From Niallia circulans (lineage in GTDB: Bacteria > Bacillota > Bacilli > Bacillales > Cytobacillaceae): 64,000 nucleotides of DNA. The stretch lies in assembly GCF_003726095.1 (NCBI RefSeq), contig NZ_CP026031.1:62001-126000 (forward strand), written 5' to 3'. This document shows, in pieces, positions 8,589 to 16,869 of the stretch (position 1 is its first letter; each line of letters begins with the position of its first letter). The notes under the pieces are model-generated. The model was not told where the DNA came from and searched no databases. It was given only the letters and a program-made list of their open reading frames with translations. A program made the translations under genes and the position numbers.

Positions 8589-9605
8589 ATGCTAACAATT
8601 GGATACATAGGAAATGGCAAAAGTACAAATCGGTATCATCTTCCTTTTACTTTACAAAGAGACCATATTAAGGTGAAAACAATTTATCGTAGAAACCCAG
8701 CTCGCGATACATGGAAGAAATATAAACATATTCATTATACTACGGATTTAAACGAGATACTCAATGATCAAGAGATTCAATTAATCGTAGTAACAACATC
8801 TCATGACTCTCATTATGCATTTGCTAAGTTAGCTTTAGATCATAATAAACATGTGCTAGTGGAAAAGCCATTTATGATGTCGGTAGAAGAAGCCGAAGAA
8901 ATATTCTTATATGCAAAAGAAAAAGGACTTGTTGTTCAATGCTATCAAAACCGCCGTTATGATTCAGATTTTCTGACAACAAAAAAAGTGATAGAGAGTG
9001 GTAAATTAGGAGATTTATTAGAAGTAGAATTGAATTATGACTATTATCGACCAGAAGTGCCAGAATCAGTCCAGGTTTATAATAATTATCGTAGCTTTAT
9101 GTACGGACATGGTACCCATACGATCGACCAGGTCATATCTTATTTTGGAAAACCGCAGCATGTTCATTATGATGTAAGACAATTACTAGGACAAGGACGA
9201 ATGAATGACTATTTTGACTTAGATTTTTATTATGATCAGTTAAAGGTTTCGATTAAGTCAAGTTACTTCCGTCTAAAAGAAAGACCAAGCTTTGTTGTTT
9301 ACGGTAAGAAGGGAAGCTTCATTAAACATTCGAAAGATAGACAAGAGGAACATTTAAAACTTTTCTATATGCCTGATGGAGAGAGTTTTGGGATAGACCA
9401 ACCAGAACATTATGGTACCCTAACTTATATAGATGAGAATGGAGATTACCATGAAGAAAAAGTTGTATCAAAGGCAGGGGATTATGGGCGAGTGTATGAT
9501 GGAATGTATAATACAATCATCCATGGGGAAGAAAAAATAATAAAAGATGAGGAAACGCTATTACAATTGGCAATTTTAGAAGCGGGAATGAAGGGATGTA
9601 AATAA
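8589..9605 (+). CDS. Gfo/Idh/MocA family oxidoreductase
   Basis: NAD(P)-dependent sugar or inositol-type dehydrogenase of 338 residues. The N-terminal Rossmann domain starts IGYIGNGKSTNRYHLP, the EKPFM motif (about 92-95) carries the conserved lysine, and the C-terminal alpha/beta domain contains GHGTHTIDQVISYFG with the conserved histidine. The frame could begin at GTG 8580, but that codon overlaps the ribosome site AAAGGAG; ATG 8589 has correct spacing. It is one nucleotide before the next dehydrogenase gene and divergent from the RpiR gene. The glycine motif (GNGKST) departs from the usual GxGxxG. It resembles B. subtilis YcjS/YrbE-type enzymes only at family level; the substrate is unknown. 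Confidence 0.82.
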   Translation: MLTIGYIGNGKSTNRYHLPFTLQRDHIKVKTIYRRNPARDTWKKYKHIHYTTDLNEILNDQEIQLIVVTTSHDSHYAFAKLALDHNKHVLVEKPFMMSVEEAEEIFLYAKEKGLVVQCYQNRRYDSDFLTTKKVIESGKLGDLLEVELNYDYYRPEVPESVQVYNNYRSFMYGHGTHTIDQVISYFGKPQHVHYDVRQLLGQGRMNDYFDLDFYYDQLKVSIKSSYFRLKERPSFVVYGKKGSFIKHSKDRQEEHLKLFYMPDGESFGIDQPEHYGTLTYIDENGDYHEEKVVSKAGDYGRVYDGMYNTIIHGEEKIIKDEETLLQLAILEAGMKGCK

Positions 9606-9606
9606 A

Positions 9607-10605
9607 ATGAAACTTGGAATAGTGGGAGCAGGAAAGATTGTTCAAGATTTATTACCTATGTTTAAATCTATTCCACAAATTGACTTGATGGCGATTTTTG
9701 GAAGACCTAATAAAAAGGGATTTTTGTTAGACTTACAAAAGGAATATCTTATAAACAAAATATATGTTGATTATAAAGAGATGCTTGCAGATACTGATAT
9801 AGATGTCGTTTATATAGCATTGCCTAATCAGCTTCATTATTCCTATACAAAACAAGCTTTAGAAGCCAGAAAACATGTGATTTGTGAGAAGCCTTTTACC
9901 TCTAATTTAAAGGAATTGCAGGAATTAGAAAAGATTGCCCAAAGGAATGATCTTTATTTAATAGAAGCAATTACTAATCAATATAGAGGAAATTTTTTAC
10001 AAATAAAAGAGTTACTTCCTAAGTTAGGAGATATCAAGGTGGTAGAAGCAAATTATTCTCAGTACTCCTCACGTTATGATGCTTTTAAAGAGGGAGACAT
10101 TTTACCAGCTTTTAATCCAGAGATGTCAGGTGGCGCCTTGATGGATATTAACAGTTACAATATTCATTTCGTTGTTGGATTATTTGGAAAACCAATGGCG
10201 GTGCAGTATTATCCCAATTTGTCACGAGGGATTGATACCTCTGGAGTCTTAGTTTTAGAGTATGAGCGATTTAAAGCGGTATGTATAGGTTCTAAAGATA
10301 GCAGGGGAGCATCATTTGCGACTATTCAAGGCGATAATGGCTTTTTGACAGTTGATGGGCCTGTTAACAGCATAGATTCATTTACTATCAGCAATGCAAG
10401 TAATGGAGAAGAGAAGATAAATAAAAATGAGCATAAACATCGAATGTATGAAGAATTTGTTGCATTTGAAAAAATAATACGCGAGAAAAACAAAAGTGAA
10501 ATGCTAAAAAGACTAGAACATAGTCTTCAAGTGATGGAGATTCTTACAATGGCAAGAAAAAAGGCAGGAATCATTTTTGCTGCCGATAAAGGGATAAACG
10601 AATAG
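9607..10605 (+). CDS. Gfo/Idh/MocA family oxidoreductase
   Basis: Second dehydrogenase of the operon, 332 residues. It has a classic GIVGAGKIVQ dinucleotide site (4-13), CEKPFTSN with the conserved lysine (95), and the C-terminal domain motif GGALMDINSYNIHFVVGLFG, where asparagine replaces the histidine often found in this family. Its ribosome site (AAGGGATG) is inside the end of the preceding gene, so the two are translationally linked. Two different family members in tandem suggest successive oxidation and reduction of one sugar derivative, which is inference. Confidence 0.82.
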   Translation: MKLGIVGAGKIVQDLLPMFKSIPQIDLMAIFGRPNKKGFLLDLQKEYLINKIYVDYKEMLADTDIDVVYIALPNQLHYSYTKQALEARKHVICEKPFTSNLKELQELEKIAQRNDLYLIEAITNQYRGNFLQIKELLPKLGDIKVVEANYSQYSSRYDAFKEGDILPAFNPEMSGGALMDINSYNIHFVVGLFGKPMAVQYYPNLSRGIDTSGVLVLEYERFKAVCIGSKDSRGASFATIQGDNGFLTVDGPVNSIDSFTISNASNGEEKINKNEHKHRMYEEFVAFEKIIREKNKSEMLKRLEHSLQVMEILTMARKKAGIIFAADKGINE

Positions 10606-10615
10606 GCTTGAAAGA

Positions 10616-10643
10616 AAGTCTTCTATTAATAGAGGACTTTTTT
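10616..10643 (+). terminator. Rho-independent terminator
   Basis: AAGTCTTCTATT pairs with AATAGAGGACTT (one G-T pair) and TTTT follows. It ends the dehydrogenase operon. Confidence 0.8.
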
Positions 10644-10672
10644 AATTGGGAAGGAAGCAACGAGGAAGGTAA

Positions 10673-10694
10673 GGGAAACAAGTGACTGTTTCCC
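10673..10694. repeat. palindrome downstream of the ArsR-type gene (shared element)
   Basis: GGGAAACA (10673-10680) and TGTTTCCC (10687-10694) flank AGTGAC. A close relative occurs at 29623-29642. Both lie just past the stop of a minus-strand gene and both read GAAACAGTCACT on that strand, so it may be a dispersed terminator-like element. Confidence 0.5.
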
Positions 10695-10718
10695 AATGCA
10701 TTAAAGTAAGTCCTTCTC

Positions 10719-11621
10719 TTATAAATAATAGACTTTGAAAATAATGTCCTGTGGGTGATTTCCGAATTTCTTCCCAAAAATAGTGGCACCTCCAACATAT
10801 TCAGCATCTTCTTTCACTTCAATTCGAAATGTCCAGCGATCACAATTGTCATCCAATTCATTGATGGTAACTGCGGATATTGGATCTCCATCAATATATG
10901 TACCATGGTTTGTAATTCGCAGTGTTTTAAGAAGCCCGTATTGATTTAGATTATGCGGCCACCATTCAGGTGTAAGTTTACCTCGTGTATCTGCAAAGTC
11001 TCCAGGACTTCTCCAGGTTCCAAGTTCTAATCCATTTAGTGAAAAGGTAATATCAGAAGGCCAATTATCATTAGAAAATGGAAATTCTGAACACACTTCT
11101 AAACTAATTTCAAATTGCTGGATTTTTTCTTCCTTTTTTAAAAAGTTTGGGATGGTGTATTGGATAAAGCCTTGAGTAAACCACAAAATTTCTGCTTCCA
11201 CTCTTTTTGGATCCATAAAGAGTTTTGGTTCATCTACTCTGCCAATAAAATCCTTTTCAGAAGCTAATCCACAGGTTGGTTTTAAATCATAATCTGTGTA
11301 ATGACCAATTGGAACAGAGGTTTCGTAAGAAGCAAAAGAATGATAGATTTTCTTTGGAAAATTGATTTCGATGTGGTCTACTTTTAACATGGAAATTTTT
11401 TGTAATCCGGACTTTCCTGGAATCTTTTCAGTCTTTATTAGACCTGCATCTTCTAATTTTTTTACATGCTTTGTTACAATTGCACTGCTGATGCCCAATT
11501 CTTTGGCAAGCTCTTTTATATTCATTTTATTTTTAGACAGTAACTGAATAATTGTCATTCGAACTTCACTTGCTAAAGCTTCGTACACGACTAAAGAGGA
11601 TTTATCGATCCCCAATTGCAT
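10719..11621 (-). CDS. ArsR-type HTH regulator with large C-terminal domain
   Basis: A 300-residue regulator. Residues 1-75 form an ArsR-like winged helix (VYEALASEVRMTIIQLLS, then IKELAKELGISSAIVTKHVKKLEDAGLI). The remaining 220 residues are a beta-rich domain unlike classical ArsR metal sensors (which are about 100 residues) and contain no obvious metal-binding cysteine cluster. ATG at 11621 follows a GAAGGGG ribosome site. It lies tail-to-tail with the dehydrogenase operon and upstream of the AraC and arabinofuranosidase genes. The long C-terminal part with WFTQGFIQYTIPNF and GTWRSPGDFADTRG may bind a carbohydrate; that is inference. Confidence 0.7.
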   Translation of the reverse strand: MQLGIDKSSLVVYEALASEVRMTIIQLLSKNKMNIKELAKELGISSAIVTKHVKKLEDAGLIKTEKIPGKSGLQKISMLKVDHIEINFPKKIYHSFASYETSVPIGHYTDYDLKPTCGLASEKDFIGRVDEPKLFMDPKRVEAEILWFTQGFIQYTIPNFLKKEEKIQQFEISLEVCSEFPFSNDNWPSDITFSLNGLELGTWRSPGDFADTRGKLTPEWWPHNLNQYGLLKTLRITNHGTYIDGDPISAVTINELDDNCDRWTFRIEVKEDAEYVGGATIFGKKFGNHPQDIIFKVYYL

Positions 11622-11732
11622 ATAGACCCCTTCTTTCAGTATGTTTGATTAACTGTAAAGTTTCTTTCTTATACAAAAAATAACACGGAAATTAATCTCT
11701 GTAAATGTTTTCTTTTAATCCAAAGAATGATT

Positions 11733-11750
11733 AATATTAATGTTAATATT
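11733..11750. promoter_or_regulatory. AT-rich palindrome upstream of the ArsR-type gene
   Basis: AATATTAA-TG-TTAATATT is a perfect inverted repeat between the AraC gene end and the ArsR-type gene start, about 115 bp before the latter. It is a possible autoregulatory site. Confidence 0.35.
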
Positions 11751-11789
11751 TTTATTGATAAAGTTTATTAAGTTTATAGTATCATTATC

Positions 11790-12653
11790 TTAAATATTAT
11801 TTAATTTAATATGCCTTAAGGCAGAACGGAAAGCAGTTGGGGTCATGTTTTCTGTTTGCTTAAATACTCTCATAAAATATTTCTCATCTTTAAAACCACA
11901 GTCGGCAGCAACTTTCGTAACAGTATCATTCGTGTTCAATAATAATGATTTTGCCTTCTCTAATCTAACTTGAAGAATAAATTGGCTAATTGTTGTTCCG
12001 ATATTTTTTGAAAAAGTATGTGATAAGTAAGCTTTATTATATCCAAAATGATTGGCGATTTCTTCTATTGTTAAGGGGTGATTGCTGTTCATCCGAATCC
12101 ATTCTTTTACATAGTGTAAGAAACGATTATGTGGTTCTCTCTCGGCAGAATCTTCATAGACACTACGGGCTTCCTCACTAAGCTCTAATAGGATAGCTGT
12201 TACTAAATAATCAAGAAAACCATTATTTGTTTGAGATGATTTCATGCTTGCGATTAATTGATTTAACAAAATGATGGTTTTAGAAAGATTCATTTCAGAT
12301 GAATACAAAGGTAAATATATTTCTGGAGAGGAGCTTTTTTGTGCGTAGGGATTTGAAACAGCCTTTTTTCCTTGTGGAAGATAAAAGTGGAACCAATAGA
12401 ATGATAGGCCCTTTTCTGAGTGTTTACTACCTTTAAAGGATGTGTTGGCAGGAATGAAAAGAAATTCATTTTCTTTTAATTCATATGCGGTATTATCTAC
12501 CTCTAAATAGAGAGTACCAGAAATACATAGGATAATTTCTTCATTTGGATTTTTTCTTGGTGCATGAGACCATGGAACATCTGACACAAATAAACCAGCT
12601 GAATGAAAGGGTACCGCTCCTGTTAGACGGGAAAGTATATACGTTTCTTGCAT
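11790..12653 (-). CDS. AraC family transcriptional regulator
   Basis: A 287-residue activator type. The N-terminal cupin-like sensor (about 20-150) includes PNEEIILCISGTLYLEVDN and ELKENEFLFIPANTSFKGS. The C-terminal pair of helix-turn-helix motifs (about 185-285) carries IEEIANHFGYNKAYLSHTF and TVTKVAADCGFKDEKYFMRVF followed by PTAFR. The frame is open 55 codons further upstream, but AAAGGAGG stands 7 nt before the ATG at 12653, which gives the normal family length. It is divergent from the GH127 gene and most likely activates it in response to an arabinose-containing sugar; the pairing is seen, the ligand is inferred. Confidence 0.85.
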   Translation of the reverse strand: MQETYILSRLTGAVPFHSAGLFVSDVPWSHAPRKNPNEEIILCISGTLYLEVDNTAYELKENEFLFIPANTSFKGSKHSEKGLSFYWFHFYLPQGKKAVSNPYAQKSSSPEIYLPLYSSEMNLSKTIILLNQLIASMKSSQTNNGFLDYLVTAILLELSEEARSVYEDSAEREPHNRFLHYVKEWIRMNSNHPLTIEEIANHFGYNKAYLSHTFSKNIGTTISQFILQVRLEKAKSLLLNTNDTVTKVAADCGFKDEKYFMRVFKQTENMTPTAFRSALRHIKLNNI

Positions 12654-12727
12654 CTTTTTTCCTCCTTTTGAAGATATGGTAGCACGATCATCTAGTTTAT
12701 GTCCACCACATCTATTTGTTATCCTAC

Positions 12728-12755
12728 TTACATCATACGTGAAACCAGTTAAACT
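12728..12755 (+). promoter_or_regulatory. possible promoter of the GH127 gene
   Basis: TTACAT (12728-12733), 16 bp, TAAACT (12750-12755). Imperfect boxes are in keeping with an AraC-activated promoter. It sits in the divergent gap before the start at 12793. Confidence 0.35.
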
Positions 12756-12792
12756 ATTGAAAACGGTGTCAAAAAGGAATGGAGGAAGTAAA

Positions 12793-14757
12793 TTGTTAAG
12801 TGAATTTGCCTTAAACAAGGTGCATATAAAGGATACATTTTGGAATTATTATGTCAAAAATATTAAGCACAAAACAATTCCCTTTCAATATAAAGTGATG
12901 GATAACGATATGGATATTAATATTGAGAGGGAAAGAGAGGATGAGAGTTTACCAGCAGAGAAAAGCAATGCTATCGAAAATTTTCGCATAGCAGCTGGAT
13001 TAAAAGGTGGAGAACATTACGGCTGGTTTTTTCAAGATAGTGATGTGTACAAATGGCTAGAAGCAGTTTCATACAGTTTGCAAATTTCTCCAGATAAGGA
13101 ATTAGAGGAGCTTGCTGACAGTGTCATTGATTTAATTGGCAAGGCACAAGAAAAAGATGGCTATTTACAAACTTTTTTTCAAGTGAAATTTCCTAATAGA
13201 AAATATCGTGAGCTGTACTATAGTCATGAATTATATTGCGCTGGACACTTAATTGAAGCGGCTATAGGCTATACAGAAGCTACAGGGAAAAGAGCATTAT
13301 TGCAGATTGCATTAAAGGTAGTAGACAATGTTGCAAAGTATTTTGGTTATGAAGAAGGAAAAATACAGGGAGCTGATGGTCACCAAGAAATTGAACTAGC
13401 GTTAGCAAAATTGTATGAGTTTACTGGGGAGAAGAAATATTTAGATTTAGCAGCCTTCTTTATAGATGTGAGAGGAAAAGATCCATTATTCTATGACAAG
13501 CAAGTAGAGCAAAACAATAAAGACGGAATAACAAATGATCATCCAAAGATTGATTTAAAGTATTTACAAGCATATATTCAGCCGAAAAAGCAGACAACAG
13601 CAGTTGGCCATGCAGTTCGAATGTTGTATATGGCAACTGGGATGGCAAGGATTGCAAAACATTCAAACGATGAACAACTATTTATAGCTTGTAAAGAAAT
13701 TTGGCGGGACGTTATCAAGAAGAAGATGTATATAACTGCTGGTGTTGGTTCTACTGTTCATGGGGAGGCATTTACAGGTGAATATGATTTGCCGAATGAC
13801 ACCATGTACTGTGAGACATGTGCCTCTATCGCTCTTATTTATTTTGCGTATGAGATGTTTAAAATAGAACAAAAGGCAGAATACATAGAGATTATGGAAC
13901 GGGCATTATATAATGGTGCTCTTTCTGGAGCATCTATTGATGGAGAACATTTTTTCTATGTGAATCCACTGGAAGTATATCCGTCCATAAGTAAGAATAA
14001 TCCTGGGCAAGGGCATGTGAAGTCTCAGCGGCCAAATTGGCTTGGTTGTGCTTGCTGTCCGCCAAACTTTGCGCGAACAATCGGTTCCATCCAGCGTTAC
14101 TTTTATACATGGGATGAAGAAAGACAAATCATTTACAGCAATCTATTTGTTTCTAGTAACCTAGACTTTCCGGGAGGAACCTTAGAGCAAATGACAGAAT
14201 TTCCGAAGCAAAATAGGGTGAAATATCGCCTCAAAACGGATGGGCAATTAGTTACTTTAAAAATTCGTATTCCCGAGTGGCTAAAAAATCCATTACTATA
14301 TGTGGAAGGAACTACAATCGAAATAAATATGATTGATGGCTATATGGAATTAAAAAGGAAGTGGAATGGAGAAATAGTGGAACTTGTCTTTGAGACACCA
14401 GTGTTGGCTGTCACGGCAAATCCTAACGTAGTTGCCGATGTTAATCGTATAGCTATACAAAGGGGCCCTTTTGTTTACTGTGCAGAATCGATAGATAATG
14501 AAGAGAAACTACAAACCTATCATATCAACCCCAAAAACCTTGAATGGGCAAAGGTATGCTATCAGCCAGGTGTATTAAATGGGATTACTCAACTTATGGT
14601 GGAAGCAGATCATGAACTAGTCGATAGAAGTTGGCAGGAAACATTATACCAATTTAATTTCAGGGGGAATACAGAAAAGAAAGAACTTACACTCATTCCT
14701 TATTATTCCTGGGGAAATAGAGGAGAATGTGAAATGGTTGTATGGCTATATAAGTAG
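12793..14757 (+). CDS. GH127 beta-L-arabinofuranosidase (DUF1680)
   Basis: Glycoside hydrolase of 654 residues, predicted cytoplasmic (no signal peptide). It releases L-arabinofuranose from beta-linked oligosaccharides. The active-site signatures known from Bifidobacterium HypBA1 are visible: Glu341 and Cys343 in YCETCASIAL, and Cys421/Cys422 in LGCACCPPNFAR, which bind zinc and include the cysteine nucleophile. The (alpha/alpha)6 barrel spans roughly 1-460 and beta domains follow. An upstream ATG at 12676 is open in frame, but TTG at 12793 follows TGGAGGAAGTAAA and gives the usual N terminus (LSEFALNKVHIKDTFW). It is regulated with the divergent AraC gene. No sugar transporter is adjacent, so uptake must be encoded elsewhere. 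Confidence 0.88.
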   Translation: MLSEFALNKVHIKDTFWNYYVKNIKHKTIPFQYKVMDNDMDINIEREREDESLPAEKSNAIENFRIAAGLKGGEHYGWFFQDSDVYKWLEAVSYSLQISPDKELEELADSVIDLIGKAQEKDGYLQTFFQVKFPNRKYRELYYSHELYCAGHLIEAAIGYTEATGKRALLQIALKVVDNVAKYFGYEEGKIQGADGHQEIELALAKLYEFTGEKKYLDLAAFFIDVRGKDPLFYDKQVEQNNKDGITNDHPKIDLKYLQAYIQPKKQTTAVGHAVRMLYMATGMARIAKHSNDEQLFIACKEIWRDVIKKKMYITAGVGSTVHGEAFTGEYDLPNDTMYCETCASIALIYFAYEMFKIEQKAEYIEIMERALYNGALSGASIDGEHFFYVNPLEVYPSISKNNPGQGHVKSQRPNWLGCACCPPNFARTIGSIQRYFYTWDEERQIIYSNLFVSSNLDFPGGTLEQMTEFPKQNRVKYRLKTDGQLVTLKIRIPEWLKNPLLYVEGTTIEINMIDGYMELKRKWNGEIVELVFETPVLAVTANPNVVADVNRIAIQRGPFVYCAESIDNEEKLQTYHINPKNLEWAKVCYQPGVLNGITQLMVEADHELVDRSWQETLYQFNFRGNTEKKELTLIPYYSWGNRGECEMVVWLYK

Positions 14758-14765
14758 AGTGCATA

Positions 14766-14801
14766 AAGCATAAGGATAGATAGACTTCCTTATGCTTTTT
14801 T
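14766..14801 (+). terminator. Rho-independent terminator
   Basis: AAGCATAAGGA pairs with TCCTTATGCTT and a T-run follows; it ends the GH127 transcript. Confidence 0.85.
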
Positions 14802-14974
14802 ACTTTTTTGGAGAAATAATGGATACATGGGAGAAGGCTTCCTTCTTTCTGGAAGCATGCTGACTATAACAATAGTAGTTGGTTTTAGAGAATGGAGTAA
14901 GCTTTTGAATTCTGATAAAATCAAGTTAATTATCTTTAGAAAGAGTGCAATCAAATGAATAGGGGGGGATAGGA

Positions 14975-15505
14975 TTGAAAGAAGAGAGAAAGTTTCATCG
15001 GCCGTTTGGGGTGTATGGGGTTAACACGGAAAATGATAAATTACTCGTAATACATAAGAAAAGAGGACCTTATGCTAATCGCTTTGATTTGCCAGGAGGA
15101 AGCTTGGAACCAGAGGAAAGTTTGGCGACAGCCATGAGGAGAGAGTTTCTCGAAGAGACGGGGATAAAGATTGCCATAGAGAAGCAAATAGGTATGGCTG
15201 ATTTTTTATTTCCTTGTATATGGAGAGAATATACTCATATTCATCATATCGCTGCTTTTTATACAGTAAGGAAAGTAGGCGGGGAAATTTCAATACCAAA
15301 GCAATTTGAAGGACAGGATTCGTTTGGTGCGGAATGGGTCTCCTTAAACGATCTGTCTATACATAATGCTTCTCCACTTGTGCTAAAGGCAATAGAGTGG
15401 ATACAAACAGGTTCAATTGGACTTGAAGTAACTTGGTTTGAGAAATGGGAAGTGAAGAAATCCCTCCAAATAGAAGGAAAAAAGGAGAGCACAGATGATT
15501 ATTAG
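14975..15505 (+). CDS. Nudix hydrolase
   Basis: Cytoplasmic pyrophosphohydrolase of 176 residues acting on nucleoside-diphosphate-linked compounds. The full Nudix box lies at 42-64: Gly42, Glu48, then REFLEETGI (56-64), with metal-binding glutamates at 60 and 61. TTG start at 14975 after AGGGGGGATAGGA. It overlaps the next gene (acetyltransferase) by 11 nt, so the two are co-translated. The C-terminal 45 residues are not part of the Nudix fold. The exact substrate cannot be assigned. Confidence 0.85.
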   Translation: MKEERKFHRPFGVYGVNTENDKLLVIHKKRGPYANRFDLPGGSLEPEESLATAMRREFLEETGIKIAIEKQIGMADFLFPCIWREYTHIHHIAAFYTVRKVGGEISIPKQFEGQDSFGAEWVSLNDLSIHNASPLVLKAIEWIQTGSIGLEVTWFEKWEVKKSLQIEGKKESTDDY

Positions 15506-15986
15506 AAAAGCGAAGGATGAGGATGCCAAAAGGATTGCAAAAGTACATGTAGATAGTTGGCGCACTACTTATAAAGGAATAGTTCCGGATTTATTTTTAG
15601 AAAGGCTTAATTATGAGGAAAGAGAAGAGATATGGAAGAAAGCAATCCCGACTGGAAGTGTCTTTGTTGCTGAAAATGAAACTGGAGAAATTATTGGTTT
15701 CGCTAATGGAGGAAAAGAAAGAAGCGGACAGTATCCAGGTTATGTTGGTGAGTTATACGCCATCTACCTTTTGGAAGCATTTCAAGGACAAGGGATTGGA
15801 AGCTTGTTAGTAAAAAAGGTAATGGAATATTTAAAGGAAATCGGTCTCTTCCCGATGATTATTTTGGCTTTAGCAGATAATCCGGCTTGTAAGTTTTATG
15901 AAGCCAATGGCGGGAAAAGAATCGGGACTGAAGAAGTTGAAATAGGCGGCAAAAAATTAACGGAAGTTGTTTTTGGATGGAAATAA
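15495..15986 (+). CDS. GNAT family N-acetyltransferase
   Basis: 163-residue acetyltransferase. The GNAT fold begins IIRKAKDEDAKRIAKVHVDSWRTTYKG, and the acetyl-CoA binding motif A is ELYAIYLLEAFQGQGIGSLLVKKV (about 84-107, the Q/RxxGxG/A signature is GQGIGS). Close in layout to B. subtilis YjcK/YkkB-type proteins. Ribosome site AAAGGAGAGC before ATG. It shares an operon with the Nudix gene and ends at a hairpin terminator. Acceptor unknown. Confidence 0.82.
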   Translation: MIIRKAKDEDAKRIAKVHVDSWRTTYKGIVPDLFLERLNYEEREEIWKKAIPTGSVFVAENETGEIIGFANGGKERSGQYPGYVGELYAIYLLEAFQGQGIGSLLVKKVMEYLKEIGLFPMIILALADNPACKFYEANGGKRIGTEEVEIGGKKLTEVVFGWK

Positions 15987-16015
15987 GGGAGCTTCGATTG
16001 CTTATCAGACAATGA

Positions 16016-16050
16016 AAACTGTCGGCAGGCATTCATTCTGTCGACAGTTT
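16016..16050. terminator. hairpin between converging genes
   Basis: AAACTGTCG (16016-16024) pairs with CGACAGTTT (16042-16050). It separates the acetyltransferase gene from the converging gene at 16064. Confidence 0.65.
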
Positions 16051-16063
16051 ATTCAGATCATTT

Positions 16064-16627
16064 TTAAGAAGTCAATTTTTCCACAATCATTCGTTTTCCA
16101 GTATTTAAGGTGAATTCAAAGCGGTCTGTGCTTTTTTCATTATAAAAGAAATGATGATTAACACTACAAAGTCCTTCTTCATTATCAAAAATCATCATAT
16201 TAACCCCGTTCTTTCGTTTTTCATCCTTTAAAAAAGTAAGATGATTATAACAGTATATACAATCGTATATGGAGAACTTCATCGAATTTAAAGTAGTGAT
16301 AAACTGATAAAAGCTATCGTCGCTTAAGTCGTCTAATAATTCTTCTAAAGCAAACACAAGGTGTTTTCTTATGCGGATAGGATCTTCGTGCTCTAGAAAA
16401 TGAATGGTACCAGAAACATTTACTTTGCCATCCTCTAGGAGAATGCCTTTTCGCCAGCGATTGAAAGAACGTATCTCAATTTCTTGGTGTAAATATTCAT
16501 CCAGCATGGCTGCTTCTTCTGTTTCTTCATCAAAAAAAATCCATTGATTATTTATATATTCGACTGTACCTTTCGTAAAGGCACGTGTTTGAAATTCAAT
16601 AAGTTTTGATCTATGCTGATTGTTCAT
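16064..16627 (-). CDS. conserved hypothetical protein, DUF2777-like
   Basis: 187-residue cytoplasmic protein with features of the Bacillus-specific DUF2777 family: RAFTKGTVEYINNQWIFFDEETEEAAMLDEY near the N terminus and RKGILLEDGKVN in the middle. The open frame extends 18 codons upstream, but GGGAGGTTTACA-ATG sets the start at 16627. A CIYCYN motif (about residues 136-141) is the only cysteine pair. No function is known for the family, and the assignment is from memory of its sequence pattern. Confidence 0.6.
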   Translation of the reverse strand: MNNQHRSKLIEFQTRAFTKGTVEYINNQWIFFDEETEEAAMLDEYLHQEIEIRSFNRWRKGILLEDGKVNVSGTIHFLEHEDPIRIRKHLVFALEELLDDLSDDSFYQFITTLNSMKFSIYDCIYCYNHLTFLKDEKRKNGVNMMIFDNEEGLCSVNHHFFYNEKSTDRFEFTLNTGKRMIVEKLTS

Positions 16628-16869
16628 TGTAAACCTCCCAAAGATTACACGCCCATAAATTCTTTTTAGACAGATAAACAAAATTTTATAACTAATCCTT
16701 CTTTTTCCTTCCTTAAAACATTGAAAACGATTAATTTCTCTTTTTTGAATGGAACATATATAAACCTGTTATGGACAAATAACCATTTTTGATTTGGTGC
16801 ATAGAATACCTCATACTACTGATTGATTGGTATCTAATCATAAGTTCCACGAAAGAAAGGATGATAATC

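Noticed and set aside
12676..12792. 39-codon extension of the GH127 gene
   Set aside because: No ribosome site, and it covers the divergent promoter region; TTG 12793 has GGAGG.
12654..12818. 55-codon extension of the AraC regulator
   Set aside because: AAAGGAGG precedes ATG 12653, and the extension overlaps the divergent GH127 control region.
16791..16819. Sigma-E promoter of asnO
   Set aside because: A CATACTAC box is present, but no matching -35 lies at the proper distance.
16789..16869. 27-codon extension of the asparagine synthetase
   Set aside because: The catalytic cysteine must be residue 2, so the start is at 16870.
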